The translations under genes and the position numbers were made by a program. The notes beneath the pieces were generated by a model. That model had not been told where the DNA came from and did not search any database. It worked only from the letters and a program-made list of their open reading frames with translations. This document shows, piece after piece, positions 44,177 through 55,281 of a stretch of DNA of 64,000 nt. The DNA comes from Poriferisodalis sp965116715 (lineage in GTDB: Bacteria; Actinomycetota; Acidimicrobiia; Acidimicrobiales; Poriferisodalaceae): contig OZ220724.1 of assembly GCA_965116715.1 (NCBI GenBank), positions 2,356,001-2,420,000 on the forward strand, written 5' to 3'. The number at the start of each line of letters is the position of its first letter. Position 1 is the first letter of the stretch.

Positions 44177-44725
44177 ATGGCACTGGTCGACAAGGTCAAA
44201 CTGCCCAAGCCGCTCACCTGGCTGCTGAACTTCGGCCGGGCCCGCTCGCTGTGGGTGTACCAGTGGGGCCTGGCCTGCTGCGCCATCGAGATGGGTGCCG
44301 CGTTCGGCTCGCCCCGGTACGACGTGATGCGGCTGGGGGTCATCCCGTTCCCGGCCAGCCCGCGCCAGGCCGACCTGGTGGTGATCTCCGGCACCGTCAC
44401 CGACAAGATGGCGCCGGTCATCCGGCGCCTGTACGAGCAGATGCCCGAGCCCAAGTACGTCATCTCGATGGGTTCGTGCGCCAACTGCGGCGGGCCGTAC
44501 TGGGACAGCTACTCGGTCACCAAGGGCGTGGATCAGGTCATCCCGGTCGATGTGTACGTGCCGGGCTGCCCGCCGCGGCCTGAAGCACTGCTGGAAGGCA
44601 TCGTGCTGCTGCAGGAGCGCATCCAGCGCGAAGACATGCAGGAGCGCTGGCGAGGCGAGCCGATAGTGGTGCCGCCCTCGGCACCATCATCGACACGTGC
44701 GCCGGCAGGATCGGCACAGGCGTAG
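44177..44725 (+). CDS. nuoB: Complex I subunit B, N2 cluster (11-gene operon)
   Basis: A 182-residue N2-cluster subunit. Ligands: Cys34, Cys35 (GLACCAIEMG), Cys101 and Cys131 (VPGCPPRPE). The third-ligand loop is GSCANCGGPYWD with an extra Cys104, the form usual in complex I lacking NADH modules and in many proteobacterial enzymes; NuoB of the first operon has GVCASSGG. A good ribosome site (GAGGG) precedes ATG 44177. Confidence 0.94.
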   Translation: MALVDKVKLPKPLTWLLNFGRARSLWVYQWGLACCAIEMGAAFGSPRYDVMRLGVIPFPASPRQADLVVISGTVTDKMAPVIRRLYEQMPEPKYVISMGSCANCGGPYWDSYSVTKGVDQVIPVDVYVPGCPPRPEALLEGIVLLQERIQREDMQERWRGEPIVVPPSAPSSTRAPAGSAQA

Positions 44726-44727
44726 CC

Positions 44728-45477
44728 ATGGCGGACGAGACCGGCGACGACCAGGCCGACGACGCGGCAGAGCCCGGTGACGAGGCGCGAGAGGCACTCG
44801 CCGCCGAGCTCTCCGAACTGCTGGGCGACGCCATGGTGGAATCCCATGTGGAAACAGACCAGAACCTCTGGCTCCGCGTCGATGTCGCGCAGTGGCATGC
44901 CGTGATGGCGGCGCTGCGCGACGCCGGTTTCTCCTACTTCGGTTTCCTCTCGGCCATCGACTGGACCGATGCACCCGAAGGCCGCTACGAGGACACCGAG
45001 TTTGACAGCGCAGGTGTCGGCGAGGACGACGACGAGGCTTCCAGCGCCACGGCCGAGGAGACGGTGCGGCGAGGCGGCGGCGACACCCGATTCCAATTGC
45101 TGGCGCAGCTGCACTCGCCGGCCCGGCACGCCGCCGTGCTCATCAAGGCCGACGTGGGCGAGTTCACCAGCAGCGATGGGCGCAGTGTCCCCGAGTCCGT
45201 GCCGTCGATCATCGATGTCTTCGCCGGCGCCGACTGGCATGAGCGCGAAGCCCACGAGATGTTCGGCCTCGTCTTCGACGGCCACCCGAACCTGGCGCCC
45301 ATCTACCTGCCCACCGAATTTGAAGGCCACCCCCTGCGCAAGGACTTCCCCCTGCTGGCCCGCGCCGTCAAGCCGTGGCCTGGCGTGGTCGACATCGAAG
45401 AGATCCCGCCCGAACTCGAAGCCCAGCTCGAGGCCGAGGTGATGGCCGAGTTCGAGGCGTCTGGAGCGGGCGCATGA
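44728..45477 (+). CDS. nuoC: Complex I subunit C (11-gene operon)
   Basis: A 249-residue subunit with the signature WHEREAHEMFGLVFDGHPNLAPIYLP and EGHPLRKDFPL. It has about 40 acidic residues at the N-terminus and an acidic insertion around residues 85-115 (GVGEDDDEASSATAEET) absent from the copy at 13554. The tail is also acidic. The stop overlaps nuoD by 4 bp. Confidence 0.93.
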   Translation: MADETGDDQADDAAEPGDEAREALAAELSELLGDAMVESHVETDQNLWLRVDVAQWHAVMAALRDAGFSYFGFLSAIDWTDAPEGRYEDTEFDSAGVGEDDDEASSATAEETVRRGGGDTRFQLLAQLHSPARHAAVLIKADVGEFTSSDGRSVPESVPSIIDVFAGADWHEREAHEMFGLVFDGHPNLAPIYLPTEFEGHPLRKDFPLLARAVKPWPGVVDIEEIPPELEAQLEAEVMAEFEASGAGA

Positions 45478-46658
45478 GTCCCGCCACTGCAGCGACGGAC
45501 CTGCGCTCACAGCAGGCGTACGTGGCAGCTCAGGCCGCGGACGCCCGCGTCAATGTCGAGCTGGACACCGGCGACATGACGCTGAACATCGGCCCGCAGC
45601 ACCCCGCCACCCACGGCACGCTGCGCATCGCCTGCCAGCTCGACGGCGAGCAGGTCATCTCGGCCGAGCCGCTGATGGGCTACATGCACCGCGGCTACGA
45701 GAAGCTGTGCGAGGTCCGCACGTACCCGCAGTGCACCACGCTGATCAACCGCATCGACTGGCTGGGCAGCTTCGCCAACGAGGTGCCGTTCATCCTGGCG
45801 GCCGAGCAGCTGATGGGAGTGGAGGCCCCGCCCCGTGCGCAGTGGATCCGCACCATCCTGTTCGAGCTCAGCCGCATCGCGAACGTGTCGCTGTTCCTCG
45901 GCGACATGGGCGTGCAGGTGGGCGCGCTCACCCCGGTGTTCTTCGCCTTCCGCGACCGCGAGCGGGTGCTCAACCAGATCGAAGAGGTCACCGGCGGACG
46001 CTTCCACCCCAACTTCGACCGCATCGGCGGCCTGAAGGACGACATCCCCCGCGGCTGGATCGCCGAGACGCATGCCGTCATGGCCAAGATGCGCGGCTTC
46101 TGCGACGAGATGGAAGACCTGCTCATGGGCAACGAGATCTTCCAGACTCGCTGCCGCAGCGTCGGCGTGATCCCGGGAGACGTGGCGCTGAGCTACGGCC
46201 TGTCGGGCGCCAACCTCCGCGCCAGCGGGGTCGACTGGGACCTGCGCCGTGACGCCAACCCGGGCCTCGCCTGGGACCAGGTGGACTGGCGGGTCTGGAC
46301 CCACCCCGACGGCGACTCGTTCGCCCGCTACTGGGTGCGCCTGCAGGAAACCCGCGAGGCCACCAAGATCGTCGACCAGCTGCTCGACGGCATCCCCTCG
46401 GGCCCGATCATGGCCAAGGTGCCGCGCATCATCAAGGTGCCCGCCGGCGAGGCGTACGTCTCCACCGAGAACCCGCTGGGCGAGATGGGCTACTACGTGG
46501 TGTCCAAGGGCGGCTTGGGCCCGTTCCGGGTGAAGATCCGCACGCCCAGCTTCAGCAACATCTCGATCGTGCCGTGGGTGATGCGGGGTACCTACGTGCC
46601 CGACATCATCACCATTCTCGGCTCGCTGTATTTCATCCTCGGGGACATCGACCGGTGA
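45474..46658 (+). CDS. nuoD: Complex I subunit D (11-gene operon)
   Basis: A 394-residue quinone-cavity subunit with GPQHPATHGTLR and the quinone-site loop GYMHRGYEKLCE. HRGYEK differs from the HTGMEK of the first operon. The C-terminus ILGSLYFILGDIDR corresponds to the former NiFe-binding end of hydrogenase relatives. ATG 45474 overlaps nuoC. The stop overlaps the nuoH GTG directly; there are no nuoE, nuoF or nuoG genes between them. Confidence 0.95.
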   Translation: MSPATAATDLRSQQAYVAAQAADARVNVELDTGDMTLNIGPQHPATHGTLRIACQLDGEQVISAEPLMGYMHRGYEKLCEVRTYPQCTTLINRIDWLGSFANEVPFILAAEQLMGVEAPPRAQWIRTILFELSRIANVSLFLGDMGVQVGALTPVFFAFRDRERVLNQIEEVTGGRFHPNFDRIGGLKDDIPRGWIAETHAVMAKMRGFCDEMEDLLMGNEIFQTRCRSVGVIPGDVALSYGLSGANLRASGVDWDLRRDANPGLAWDQVDWRVWTHPDGDSFARYWVRLQETREATKIVDQLLDGIPSGPIMAKVPRIIKVPAGEAYVSTENPLGEMGYYVVSKGGLGPFRVKIRTPSFSNISIVPWVMRGTYVPDIITILGSLYFILGDIDR

Positions 46659-47683
46659 CCGACGTGCTGGGGCTGGCGTACTGGGCGGAGACCAGCATCA
46701 AGCTGGGCGTCGCGCTCATCGTCATCCCGACCGCGGCGCTGCTGCTGGGCTACCTGTTCCTGCTGAAGATGATGGCGTTCATGCAGAGCCGGCTGGGCCC
46801 CCAGGACGTGGGCCCCTACGGCACGCTGCAGCTCATCGCCGACGCGGTGAAGTTCCTTCAGAAGGAGGACATCCACCCCGCTGCCGCCGACCGACGGGTG
46901 TTCCGTGCAGCCCCGGTGGTGGTGCTGGCGTCGTCGTTCCTGCTGTTCGTGGTGCTGCCCACCGGTCCCGACGCGGTGGTGGAGAACCTGGACACCGGCA
47001 TCTTCTATGCGATGGCGGTCTCGTCGCTCTCGGTGCTGGGGGTGCTGATGGCCGGCTGGGCGTCGGCCAACAAGTACGCCTTGCTCGGCGGCCTGCGAGC
47101 AGCGGGGCAGCTCATCGCATACGAGCTGCCGCTGATCCTCGCTGTCATGGGCGTGGTCATCCAGGCCGACTCGCTCAACCTGCAAGAGATCGTGCGAGCC
47201 CAGGCCGAGGGCGAGATCTTCGGGTTCGGCCTCATCGGCAACCCGTTCATCCTGACGCAGTTCGTCGGCTTCGGGATCTTCATGATCGCCGCCCAAGCCG
47301 AGCTGACCCAGACGCCGTTCGACATGCCCGTAGCCGAGACCGAGCTCGTCGGCGGCTTCCACGTGGAGTACACGGGCTTCCGCTTCCTGCTGTTCTTCAT
47401 GGCCGAGGTGGCCACGGCGTTCGCCTTCTCGGCGCTCGCCACGGTGATGTTCCTGGGCGGCTGGTGGATCCCCGGCTTCGACTTCAACGCACCGGCGCTC
47501 AACGTGCTCGGACCGGTCGTGATGCTGGTGAAGATCCTGCTGGTGGCCTTCGTCATCTTCTGGATCCGCTTCACCTACCCCCGCCTACGCGAGGACCAGC
47601 TCCAGAAGTTCGCCTGGAAGGTCCTCATCCCGTTGTCGCTCGCGAACATCGTGGTGACCGGAATCTTCAAGGTGGTGCTCTAG
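46655..47683 (+). CDS. nuoH: Complex I subunit H (11-gene operon)
   Basis: A 342-residue membrane subunit of standard length. Segments QSRLGPQDVGPYGTLQLIADAVKFLQKE (in part), TQTPFDMPVAETELVGGFHVEYTG and FTYPRLREDQLQKFAWK are canonical. GTG 46655 overlaps the nuoD stop by 4 bp. nuoI begins immediately after its stop. Confidence 0.95.
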   Translation: MTDVLGLAYWAETSIKLGVALIVIPTAALLLGYLFLLKMMAFMQSRLGPQDVGPYGTLQLIADAVKFLQKEDIHPAAADRRVFRAAPVVVLASSFLLFVVLPTGPDAVVENLDTGIFYAMAVSSLSVLGVLMAGWASANKYALLGGLRAAGQLIAYELPLILAVMGVVIQADSLNLQEIVRAQAEGEIFGFGLIGNPFILTQFVGFGIFMIAAQAELTQTPFDMPVAETELVGGFHVEYTGFRFLLFFMAEVATAFAFSALATVMFLGGWWIPGFDFNAPALNVLGPVVMLVKILLVAFVIFWIRFTYPRLREDQLQKFAWKVLIPLSLANIVVTGIFKVVL

Positions 47684-48307
47684 ATGCCGCAGCTCCCCGG
47701 ATTGCTGAAGGGCCTTGGCGTGACGGCGCGCACCGCCATGCGCACGCTGTTTCCCAAGCGGGGCATGCGCACGCTCATCCCTGCCCCGCAGCAGGGATCG
47801 GTGACCGTGCAATACCCGCACGAGAAGGAAGCGCCGCCCGACCGCGCCCGGGGCGTCATTGCGCTGCACGAGGAGAACTGCACGGCCTGCATGCTGTGCT
47901 CGCGTTCGTGCCCCGACTGGTGCATCTACATCGAGGGTCACAAGGTGAAGGCCCCGCCCCGGCGGGCCGGCGGCGCGGTCCGCACGGTGAACGTGGTCGA
48001 CCGGTTCGACATCGACTACGCGCTGTGCATGTACTGCGGCATCTGCGTGGAGGTGTGCCCGTTCGACGCGCTGTTCTGGACGCCCGAGTACGAGTATTCC
48101 GAGCCGCACATCGCCGACTTGCTGCACGACCGGATCCGCCTCAGCGAGTGGATGGAGACCGTGCCCGAGTTCAGTGACTACGAGCCCGGCTCGGAGCAGA
48201 AGGTGCGCAAGGTTCCCGAGTTCGGCCTGGACGACTTTGCGCCGGCGCGCAAGCTCGAAGCCGATGCTGATGGCACTCGCGAGCTCGCGTCTGGGTCAGG
48301 GAGCTAG
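47684..48307 (+). CDS. nuoI: Complex I subunit I (11-gene operon)
   Basis: A 207-residue protein with two [4Fe-4S] motifs, Cys66/69/72/76 and Cys115/118/121/125, plus an extra Cys80 (CPDWCIYI), the same additional position as in the ferredoxin at 7260 and the first NuoI. In an 11-subunit complex NuoI is the likely entry point for electrons from an external donor. ATG 47684 abuts the nuoH stop. Confidence 0.94.
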   Translation: MPQLPGLLKGLGVTARTAMRTLFPKRGMRTLIPAPQQGSVTVQYPHEKEAPPDRARGVIALHEENCTACMLCSRSCPDWCIYIEGHKVKAPPRRAGGAVRTVNVVDRFDIDYALCMYCGICVEVCPFDALFWTPEYEYSEPHIADLLHDRIRLSEWMETVPEFSDYEPGSEQKVRKVPEFGLDDFAPARKLEADADGTRELASGSGS

Positions 48308-48315
48308 GACGCCCG

Positions 48316-48810
48316 ATGGTTGCGCAGAACATCGCCTTCGGCATCATCGCGGGAATCACCGTGCTGGCTGCCATCGGCATGGTCTCGACGCGCAACATCG
48401 TGCACGCAGCGCTGTTCCTGGTGATGGTGCTGGGCGGCCTTGCGGCCAACTACGTGCTGCTGACGGCCGAGTTCATTGCCACCACGCAGGTGCTCGTGTA
48501 CATCGGTGCCGTGATGGTGCTGTTCCTGTTCGGCATCATGCTGACGCGGGCGCCGATCGGGCGAATACCCCAGATGACCGGGGCCACCTGGCCGGTGGCT
48601 GCGTTGTCGGCGCTGGCCTTGGGCGGCATCACCGTGTACGCCCTGATCGATCGCTTCGGCACCGATTCGCTGGCCACCGACAACACGGTGTTCCGCACGG
48701 CCGATGTGTCCGACTCGGTCTTCTCGCAATACATCATCCCGTTCGAAGCCGTCTCGGTGCTGCTGCTCGCCGCACTGATCGGCGCCGTCGTGCTGGCGCG
48801 CAGGGACTGA
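48316..48810 (+). CDS. nuoJ: Complex I subunit J (11-gene operon)
   Basis: A 164-residue five-helix subunit with VSTRNIVHAALFLVMVLGGLAANYVLLTAEFIATTQVLVYIGAVMVLFLFGIML, a canonical NuoJ core (given in part as STRNIVHAALFL and YIGAVMVLFLFGIML). Lies 8 bp after nuoI and is followed by an 81-bp gap containing a 22-codon ORF. Confidence 0.93.
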   Translation: MVAQNIAFGIIAGITVLAAIGMVSTRNIVHAALFLVMVLGGLAANYVLLTAEFIATTQVLVYIGAVMVLFLFGIMLTRAPIGRIPQMTGATWPVAALSALALGGITVYALIDRFGTDSLATDNTVFRTADVSDSVFSQYIIPFEAVSVLLLAALIGAVVLARRD

Positions 48811-48823
48811 GGCGGGGGCCGTG

Positions 48824-48892
48824 ATGGACGCAACAGTGATCTGGGCCACGACGGTGGGTGCGACTGCGCTGGACGCCAGGAAGGTCGGCTGA
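48824..48892 (+). CDS. Bridging mini-ORF between nuoJ and nuoK, 22 codons
   Basis: ATG at 48824 (or an in-frame GTG at 48821) opens a 22-codon ORF whose TGA at 48890-48892 overlaps the nuoK ATG (TGATG). It begins 13 bp after the nuoJ stop. The peptide starts MDATVIWATT, mildly hydrophobic, with no family recognised. The arrangement matches the other bridging ORFs in these operons. Confidence 0.4.
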   Translation: MDATVIWATTVGATALDARKVG

Positions 48893-49191
48893 TGCTGCTG
48901 AACCAGTTCCTGCTGCTCGGTGCGGTGCTGTTCGCCGTCGGCGTCTATGGCGTGCTGGCGCGCCGCAACGGCGTCATGGTGCTGATGTCGATCGAGCTGA
49001 TGCTCAACGCCGTCAACCTCAACCTGGTGGCGTTCGGGCTGCAGCACGACGTGGTGTCGGGGCAGGTGTTTGCCCTGTTCATCATTGCGGTGGCAGCGGC
49101 CGAGGTCGGCGTGGGCCTCGCCATCGTGTTGCTGCTGTACCGCAACCGCCGATCTATCGCGGTCGACGAGTTCGACCTGATGAAGGGCTGA
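48892..49191 (+). CDS. nuoK: Complex I subunit K (11-gene operon)
   Basis: A 99-residue three-helix subunit: VLARRNGVMVLMSIELMLNAVNLNLVAF (in part) with the key glutamate in SIELM, and AVAAAEVGVGLAIVLLLYR with the second glutamate. ATG overlaps the stop of the mini-ORF. nuoL follows by 10 bp. Confidence 0.95.
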   Translation: MLLNQFLLLGAVLFAVGVYGVLARRNGVMVLMSIELMLNAVNLNLVAFGLQHDVVSGQVFALFIIAVAAAEVGVGLAIVLLLYRNRRSIAVDEFDLMKG

Positions 49192-49201
49192 GCGCTGGCG
49201 C

Positions 49202-51402
<2,201 letters not shown>

Positions 51403-51406
<4 letters not shown>

Positions 51407-51534
51407 CCAGTCTCGGCCACCGCCCCGCCGCCGCCCAGCGTTCCGCCGCCGGCCACCGCCCCGGCGTGGCGACCCCCATAACCCCCCGCCGCAACCCCAC
51501 CACCCAGTGTCTTAACCGAGAGGGAGCTTCCTAG
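51403..51534 (+). CDS. Bridging mini-ORF between nuoL and nuoM, 43 codons
   Basis: GTG at 51403 overlaps the nuoL stop (GTGA), and its TAG at 51532-51534 overlaps the nuoM GTG (TAGTG). The 43-residue product is basic and Pro/Ala-rich with a repeated GHRP (GHRPAAAQRSAAGHRPG). A good ribosome site for nuoM (GAGGGAG) lies within it, so coupling is not strictly needed. No family recognised. Confidence 0.4.
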
Positions 51535-53108
51535 TGGATGCAACAGGATTCGAACCTTGGGCGCTGACGCTCGCGGTGTTCCTGCCGGTCGTCGGCGCAC
51601 TCGTGATGATGCTGGTGCCACGCGCCCGCGAACTCGAGCTGAAGATGATCGCACTCGGCGCCTCGCTGGCGACGCTGGCGGTCGGCGTGTACCTGCTGTT
51701 CGCCTTCGACTACGGCAACGCGGGAAATCTGCAGTTTGGGGTGCAAAAGGGCTGGATTGACGCGATCAATGCCGACTACATCCTGGGTCTCGACGGCCTG
51801 TCGTTGCCGCTGCTGATCCTGTCGATGGTGATCATCCCGCTGTGCGTGATCTACTCGTGGGAGCACATCCCCGAGCCGGGCAACGCCAAGGCCTTCCTGA
51901 TCTTGATGCTGATCCTGGCAGCGGGCATGAACGGCACCTTCGTGGCGCAGGACCTCATCCTGTTCTTCGTCTTCTTCGAGGTCGTGCTGCTGCCGATGTA
52001 CTTCATGATCGGCGTGTGGGGCGGCGAGAACCGTCGCTATGCCTCGCTGAAGTTCTTCCTGTTCACGCTGTTCGGCTCCGCGCTGATGATCGTGAGCTTC
52101 GTGGCGCTGTACTTCGTGGACCCAGCGGGAATCGCGGCCACAGGCACAGCGGACGGCACATTCAACATGCAGACGCTGGCCGACGCCGCCGGCGGGAACT
52201 TGGGCCGGGGAACTCAGGCCATCATCTTCGCCGGCCTGTTCATGGGGTTCGGCATCAAGGTGCCGATGTTCCCGTTCCACACCTGGCTGCCCGACGCGCA
52301 CACCGAGGCACCCACCGTGGGCTCGGTGATTTTGGCGGCGATCCTGCTGAAGCTCGGCACCTACGGCTTCGTGCGGATAGCGCTGCCGTTCCTGCCCGAG
52401 GGTGCGGCGGCGTGGGCGCCGTGGATCGGCCTGCTGGCGGTGATCGGCATCATCTACGGCGCCTTGGGCTGCCTGGCGCAGTCCGACATGAAACGTCTCA
52501 TCGCCTTCAGCTCGGTGGCGCACATGGGCTTCGTGATGCTGGGCATCGCCACGCTGACGCCGATCGGCATCAATGCTGCGGTGTTCGGCATGGTGGCCCA
52601 CGGGATCATCACCGGGATGCTCTTCTTCCTGGCCGGTTCGGTGAAGGAGCGCTACCACACGCTGGAGATCAGCCGGCTGGGCGGTTTGCTGAAGTCGGCG
52701 CCGCGCATGGGCTGGATCTTGGCCATCTCGGCGATGGCGTCGCTGGGCCTGCCCGGCTTGGCGGGCTTCTGGGGCGAGTTCCCGGCGATCCTGTCGGCCT
52801 ACAACCCCGGCGCGGGCCTGCCAGAGGAGACCTTCCGCACCTACATGGTGATCGCCGCCGTGGGCACGGTGTTTGCCGCCGGCTATCTGCTGTGGCTGTT
52901 CCAGCGCAGTGCGTTCGGCGAGCCCAAGCCCGAGTGGGAGGGTCACACCATCGCCGATGTGAACCGCTACGAGTGGGCGGCGTGGACGCCGCTCATCATC
53001 GCGATGGTGCTCTTCGGCTGGGTTCCCGGGCTGATCTTCGGCGTGGTCGATGACGTGTCGATCAACATCGCCGAGAGCATCAGCGAGGCAGCGGTCGGGA
53101 GCCGATGA
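51534..53108 (+). CDS. nuoM: Complex I subunit M (11-gene operon)
   Basis: A 524-residue antiporter-like subunit: GLDGLSLPLLILSMVIIPL, FFEVVLLPMYFMIGVWGGENRRYASLKFFLFTLFGSALM (in part) with the key glutamate, FGIKVPMFPFHTWLPDAHTEAPT with the key lysine, and MKRLIAFSSVAHMGFV. Start GTG 51534 follows GAGGGAGCTTCCTA. The stop overlaps nuoN by 4 bp. Confidence 0.95.
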   Translation: MDATGFEPWALTLAVFLPVVGALVMMLVPRARELELKMIALGASLATLAVGVYLLFAFDYGNAGNLQFGVQKGWIDAINADYILGLDGLSLPLLILSMVIIPLCVIYSWEHIPEPGNAKAFLILMLILAAGMNGTFVAQDLILFFVFFEVVLLPMYFMIGVWGGENRRYASLKFFLFTLFGSALMIVSFVALYFVDPAGIAATGTADGTFNMQTLADAAGGNLGRGTQAIIFAGLFMGFGIKVPMFPFHTWLPDAHTEAPTVGSVILAAILLKLGTYGFVRIALPFLPEGAAAWAPWIGLLAVIGIIYGALGCLAQSDMKRLIAFSSVAHMGFVMLGIATLTPIGINAAVFGMVAHGIITGMLFFLAGSVKERYHTLEISRLGGLLKSAPRMGWILAISAMASLGLPGLAGFWGEFPAILSAYNPGAGLPEETFRTYMVIAAVGTVFAAGYLLWLFQRSAFGEPKPEWEGHTIADVNRYEWAAWTPLIIAMVLFGWVPGLIFGVVDDVSINIAESISEAAVGSR

Positions 53109-54775
53109 TGAACCTCGGGGCACTTCTCGCGTTTGTGCGGCCGGATCTCGACTGGCACGCGCTCGCGCCCGAATTGACCCTGCTGGCGGTCGGCACGCTG
53201 GTGACCGTCGCCGACATTGCGTTCGACGACAAAGCCAAGCGGATGATGCCGACGCTGACCGGCGTCGGCCTGCTGGCCACGCTGGTTCCGATTCTGACCC
53301 TGGCAGCCGACGGCGCCGAGCGACCCATGTTCGGCGGGGCCTACGTCGTCGACGACTTCTCGCTGGTGCTCAAGGCGCTGTTCATCCTGGCCGGGTACCT
53401 GGTCGTGCTCATGTCGGTCGACTACGTGCGCGAGGGCGACTACTACGAGAACGAGTACTACACGCTGCTGCTGACGTCGCTGCTGGGCATGATCATGATG
53501 GCCAGCTCGCGCGACCTGGTGAGCGTGTTCGTGGCGCTGGAGCTGCTGTCGATTCCCGCGTACATGCTGGCGGCGTGGCGCAAGGGCGGACCCCGTTCCA
53601 ACGAGGCCGGCCTGAAGTACTACCTGATGGGGGTGTTCGCCTCGGCGGTGATGCTGTACGGCATGTCGCTGGTGTTCGGCGTGGCCGGCGACACCGACTT
53701 CGGGACCATTGCCGCTGCGCTGACGGGGGAGGGCGCCAGTCCGATCGTCATCGTGGCGATCTTGTTCGTGCTGATCGGCTTTGCCTTCAAGGTGTCGGCG
53801 GTGCCGTTCCACACCTGGGCGCCCGACACCTACGAGGGCGCCCCCACGCCGGTGACCGCGTTCCTGTCGGTGGCGTCGAAGGCGGCGGGCTTTGTGGCGC
53901 TGCTCGGGCTGGTGTTCGTGGCCTTCGAAGGGGCTGCCGACGTGGTGCAGCCGTTCTTCTGGGTGCTGGCCGCGGTGACGATGACGGTGGGCAACCTCAT
54001 CGCACTGCGCCAGACCAACATCGTGCGGATGCTGGCCTACTCGGGCGTGGCCCAAGGCGGCTTCATGCTGGTGCCGTTCGCCGTGGCGTTCGAGGGCGAC
54101 GCGTGGCGGGTGCCGGGCACCGATATCACGACGAACGTGCTGCCCGGCGCGTACGAGGCGATCATCGTCTACGCCATCATCTACGCCTTCATGAACCTGG
54201 GCGCGTTCAGCGTGGTGCTAGCGGTGTCACGGCGGACCCGCTCTGGCGAGATCTCGAGCTACGGCGGGCTGTTCAGCTACGCGCCCGGCATGGCGGTGCT
54301 GATGACGCTGTTCCTGGCGGCATTGGCGGGCATTCCGCCGGCGGGCGGCTGGTTCGCCAAGTTCGTGATCTTCCGGGCTCTGGCCGATGCCAGCACACCG
54401 GCCGGCTGGGTGCTCGCCGTCATCGTCGCCGTCAATGCAGTGGTCGCGTTCGGCTACTACGCCCGGGTGCTGGTGCAGATGTGGTTCCAGCCAGTGCCCG
54501 AGCAGGTCTCGCTGGGCGTGGATGCCCGAGGCGACGACGAGGTCGAAGCGGGTCCCGAACCGGCAGACGCCGATCATGACGACCATGGCGCCGGCTTCCT
54601 GGCCACCGAGACCCGTCAGGCCACGATGGTGAGCTTCACGCCCGGCCCCATCCCGATGACGGGCGCGCTGGCCGCCGCGCTGGCGATCACGGCAATCGCC
54701 ACGCTGGCGCTGGGGATCTTCCCCGGCCTCGTCAGCCACTTCGGCGACGTCGCCACGTTCCACTTCGGCGGCTGA
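53105..54775 (+). CDS. nuoN: Complex I subunit N (11-gene operon)
   Basis: A 556-residue antiporter-like subunit: VFVALELLSIPAYMLAAW (key glutamate), FAFKVSAVPFHTWAPDTYEGAPTPVTAFL (in part; key lysine), and IVRMLAYSGVAQGGF. Near residue 480 lies an acidic/His loop (DADHDDHGAG) before the last helix. ATG 53105 (an ATGATG pair) overlaps the nuoM stop. Last gene of the operon. Confidence 0.95.
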   Translation: MMNLGALLAFVRPDLDWHALAPELTLLAVGTLVTVADIAFDDKAKRMMPTLTGVGLLATLVPILTLAADGAERPMFGGAYVVDDFSLVLKALFILAGYLVVLMSVDYVREGDYYENEYYTLLLTSLLGMIMMASSRDLVSVFVALELLSIPAYMLAAWRKGGPRSNEAGLKYYLMGVFASAVMLYGMSLVFGVAGDTDFGTIAAALTGEGASPIVIVAILFVLIGFAFKVSAVPFHTWAPDTYEGAPTPVTAFLSVASKAAGFVALLGLVFVAFEGAADVVQPFFWVLAAVTMTVGNLIALRQTNIVRMLAYSGVAQGGFMLVPFAVAFEGDAWRVPGTDITTNVLPGAYEAIIVYAIIYAFMNLGAFSVVLAVSRRTRSGEISSYGGLFSYAPGMAVLMTLFLAALAGIPPAGGWFAKFVIFRALADASTPAGWVLAVIVAVNAVVAFGYYARVLVQMWFQPVPEQVSLGVDARGDDEVEAGPEPADADHDDHGAGFLATETRQATMVSFTPGPIPMTGALAAALAITAIATLALGIFPGLVSHFGDVATFHFGG

Positions 54776-54825
54776 GCACCGGCGGGGCACACGGCCTCGA
54801 TCAACTGCCAGCAGACTCGTAGATC

Positions 54826-54896
54826 ACCATTGAATTCAATTGTGAGCCATTGCGAGCCATGGCAGGCCATTGAAATCCAACTGATTTCGATATAAC
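54826..54896 (+). promoter_or_regulatory. Operator-like cluster and candidate promoter after nuoN
   Basis: An AT-rich island in the 182-bp gap. It holds a 12-bp palindrome ATTGAATTCAAT (54829-54840), three adjacent 10-bp units at 54843-54872 (TGAGCCATTG and close variants CGAGCCATGG, CAGGCCATTG by phase), and an inverted repeat GAAATC-CAACT-GATTTC (54872-54888). A possible -35 TTGAAA (54870-54875) and -10 TATAAC (54891-54896) are 15 bp apart. It would serve the coiled-coil protein gene and perhaps the methyltransferase gene after it. Confidence 0.45.
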
Positions 54897-54957
54897 TGTC
54901 GCGCTATCACCGGGCTGTCCAAACTCCGTGCCGCGACAGCGCGCCATACTGGAAGCA

Positions 54958-55263
54958 GTGTCCGTGTCAGAAACCGCACTTGTCAGCACCATCGTCATCG
55001 TGCAGTTCAGCTTCCTGGCAGGACTCGTGCTGTACCTCGCCCAGCGCATCGAGCGTCGCATCGACCGTCTGGAAACCCGTATCGACCTGCTGGAAGTCCG
55101 TATCGATGCCAGGTTCGAGAAAATCGAAGCGCGGCTGCGTGCGCTCGAAGTCGGCCAGGCGAAGCTGGTAGGGCGGTTGTTCGGTGATGATCGAAACGAA
55201 TTCGAGCTGTCTGCCGGCGAGGCTGACGCCCCGCTGTCAGGTGCGGCGGCTCCTGCCACATAG
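54958..55263 (+). CDS. Small membrane-anchored coiled-coil protein
   Basis: About 101 residues from GTG 54958 (other in-frame GTG codons at 54928 and 54964). One N-terminal membrane helix (VSTIVIVQFSFLAGLVLYLAQ) is followed by a regular heptad region with repeated RID/RLE units (RIERRIDRLETRIDLLEVRI in part), predicting a coiled coil of about 45 residues, then an acidic Ala-rich tail. No named family. It is expressed, if at all, from the promoter-like region just upstream. Role unknown. Confidence 0.6.
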   Translation: MSVSETALVSTIVIVQFSFLAGLVLYLAQRIERRIDRLETRIDLLEVRIDARFEKIEARLRALEVGQAKLVGRLFGDDRNEFELSAGEADAPLSGAAAPAT

Positions 55264-55281
55264 TCGTCAATCGAGCCGCTT

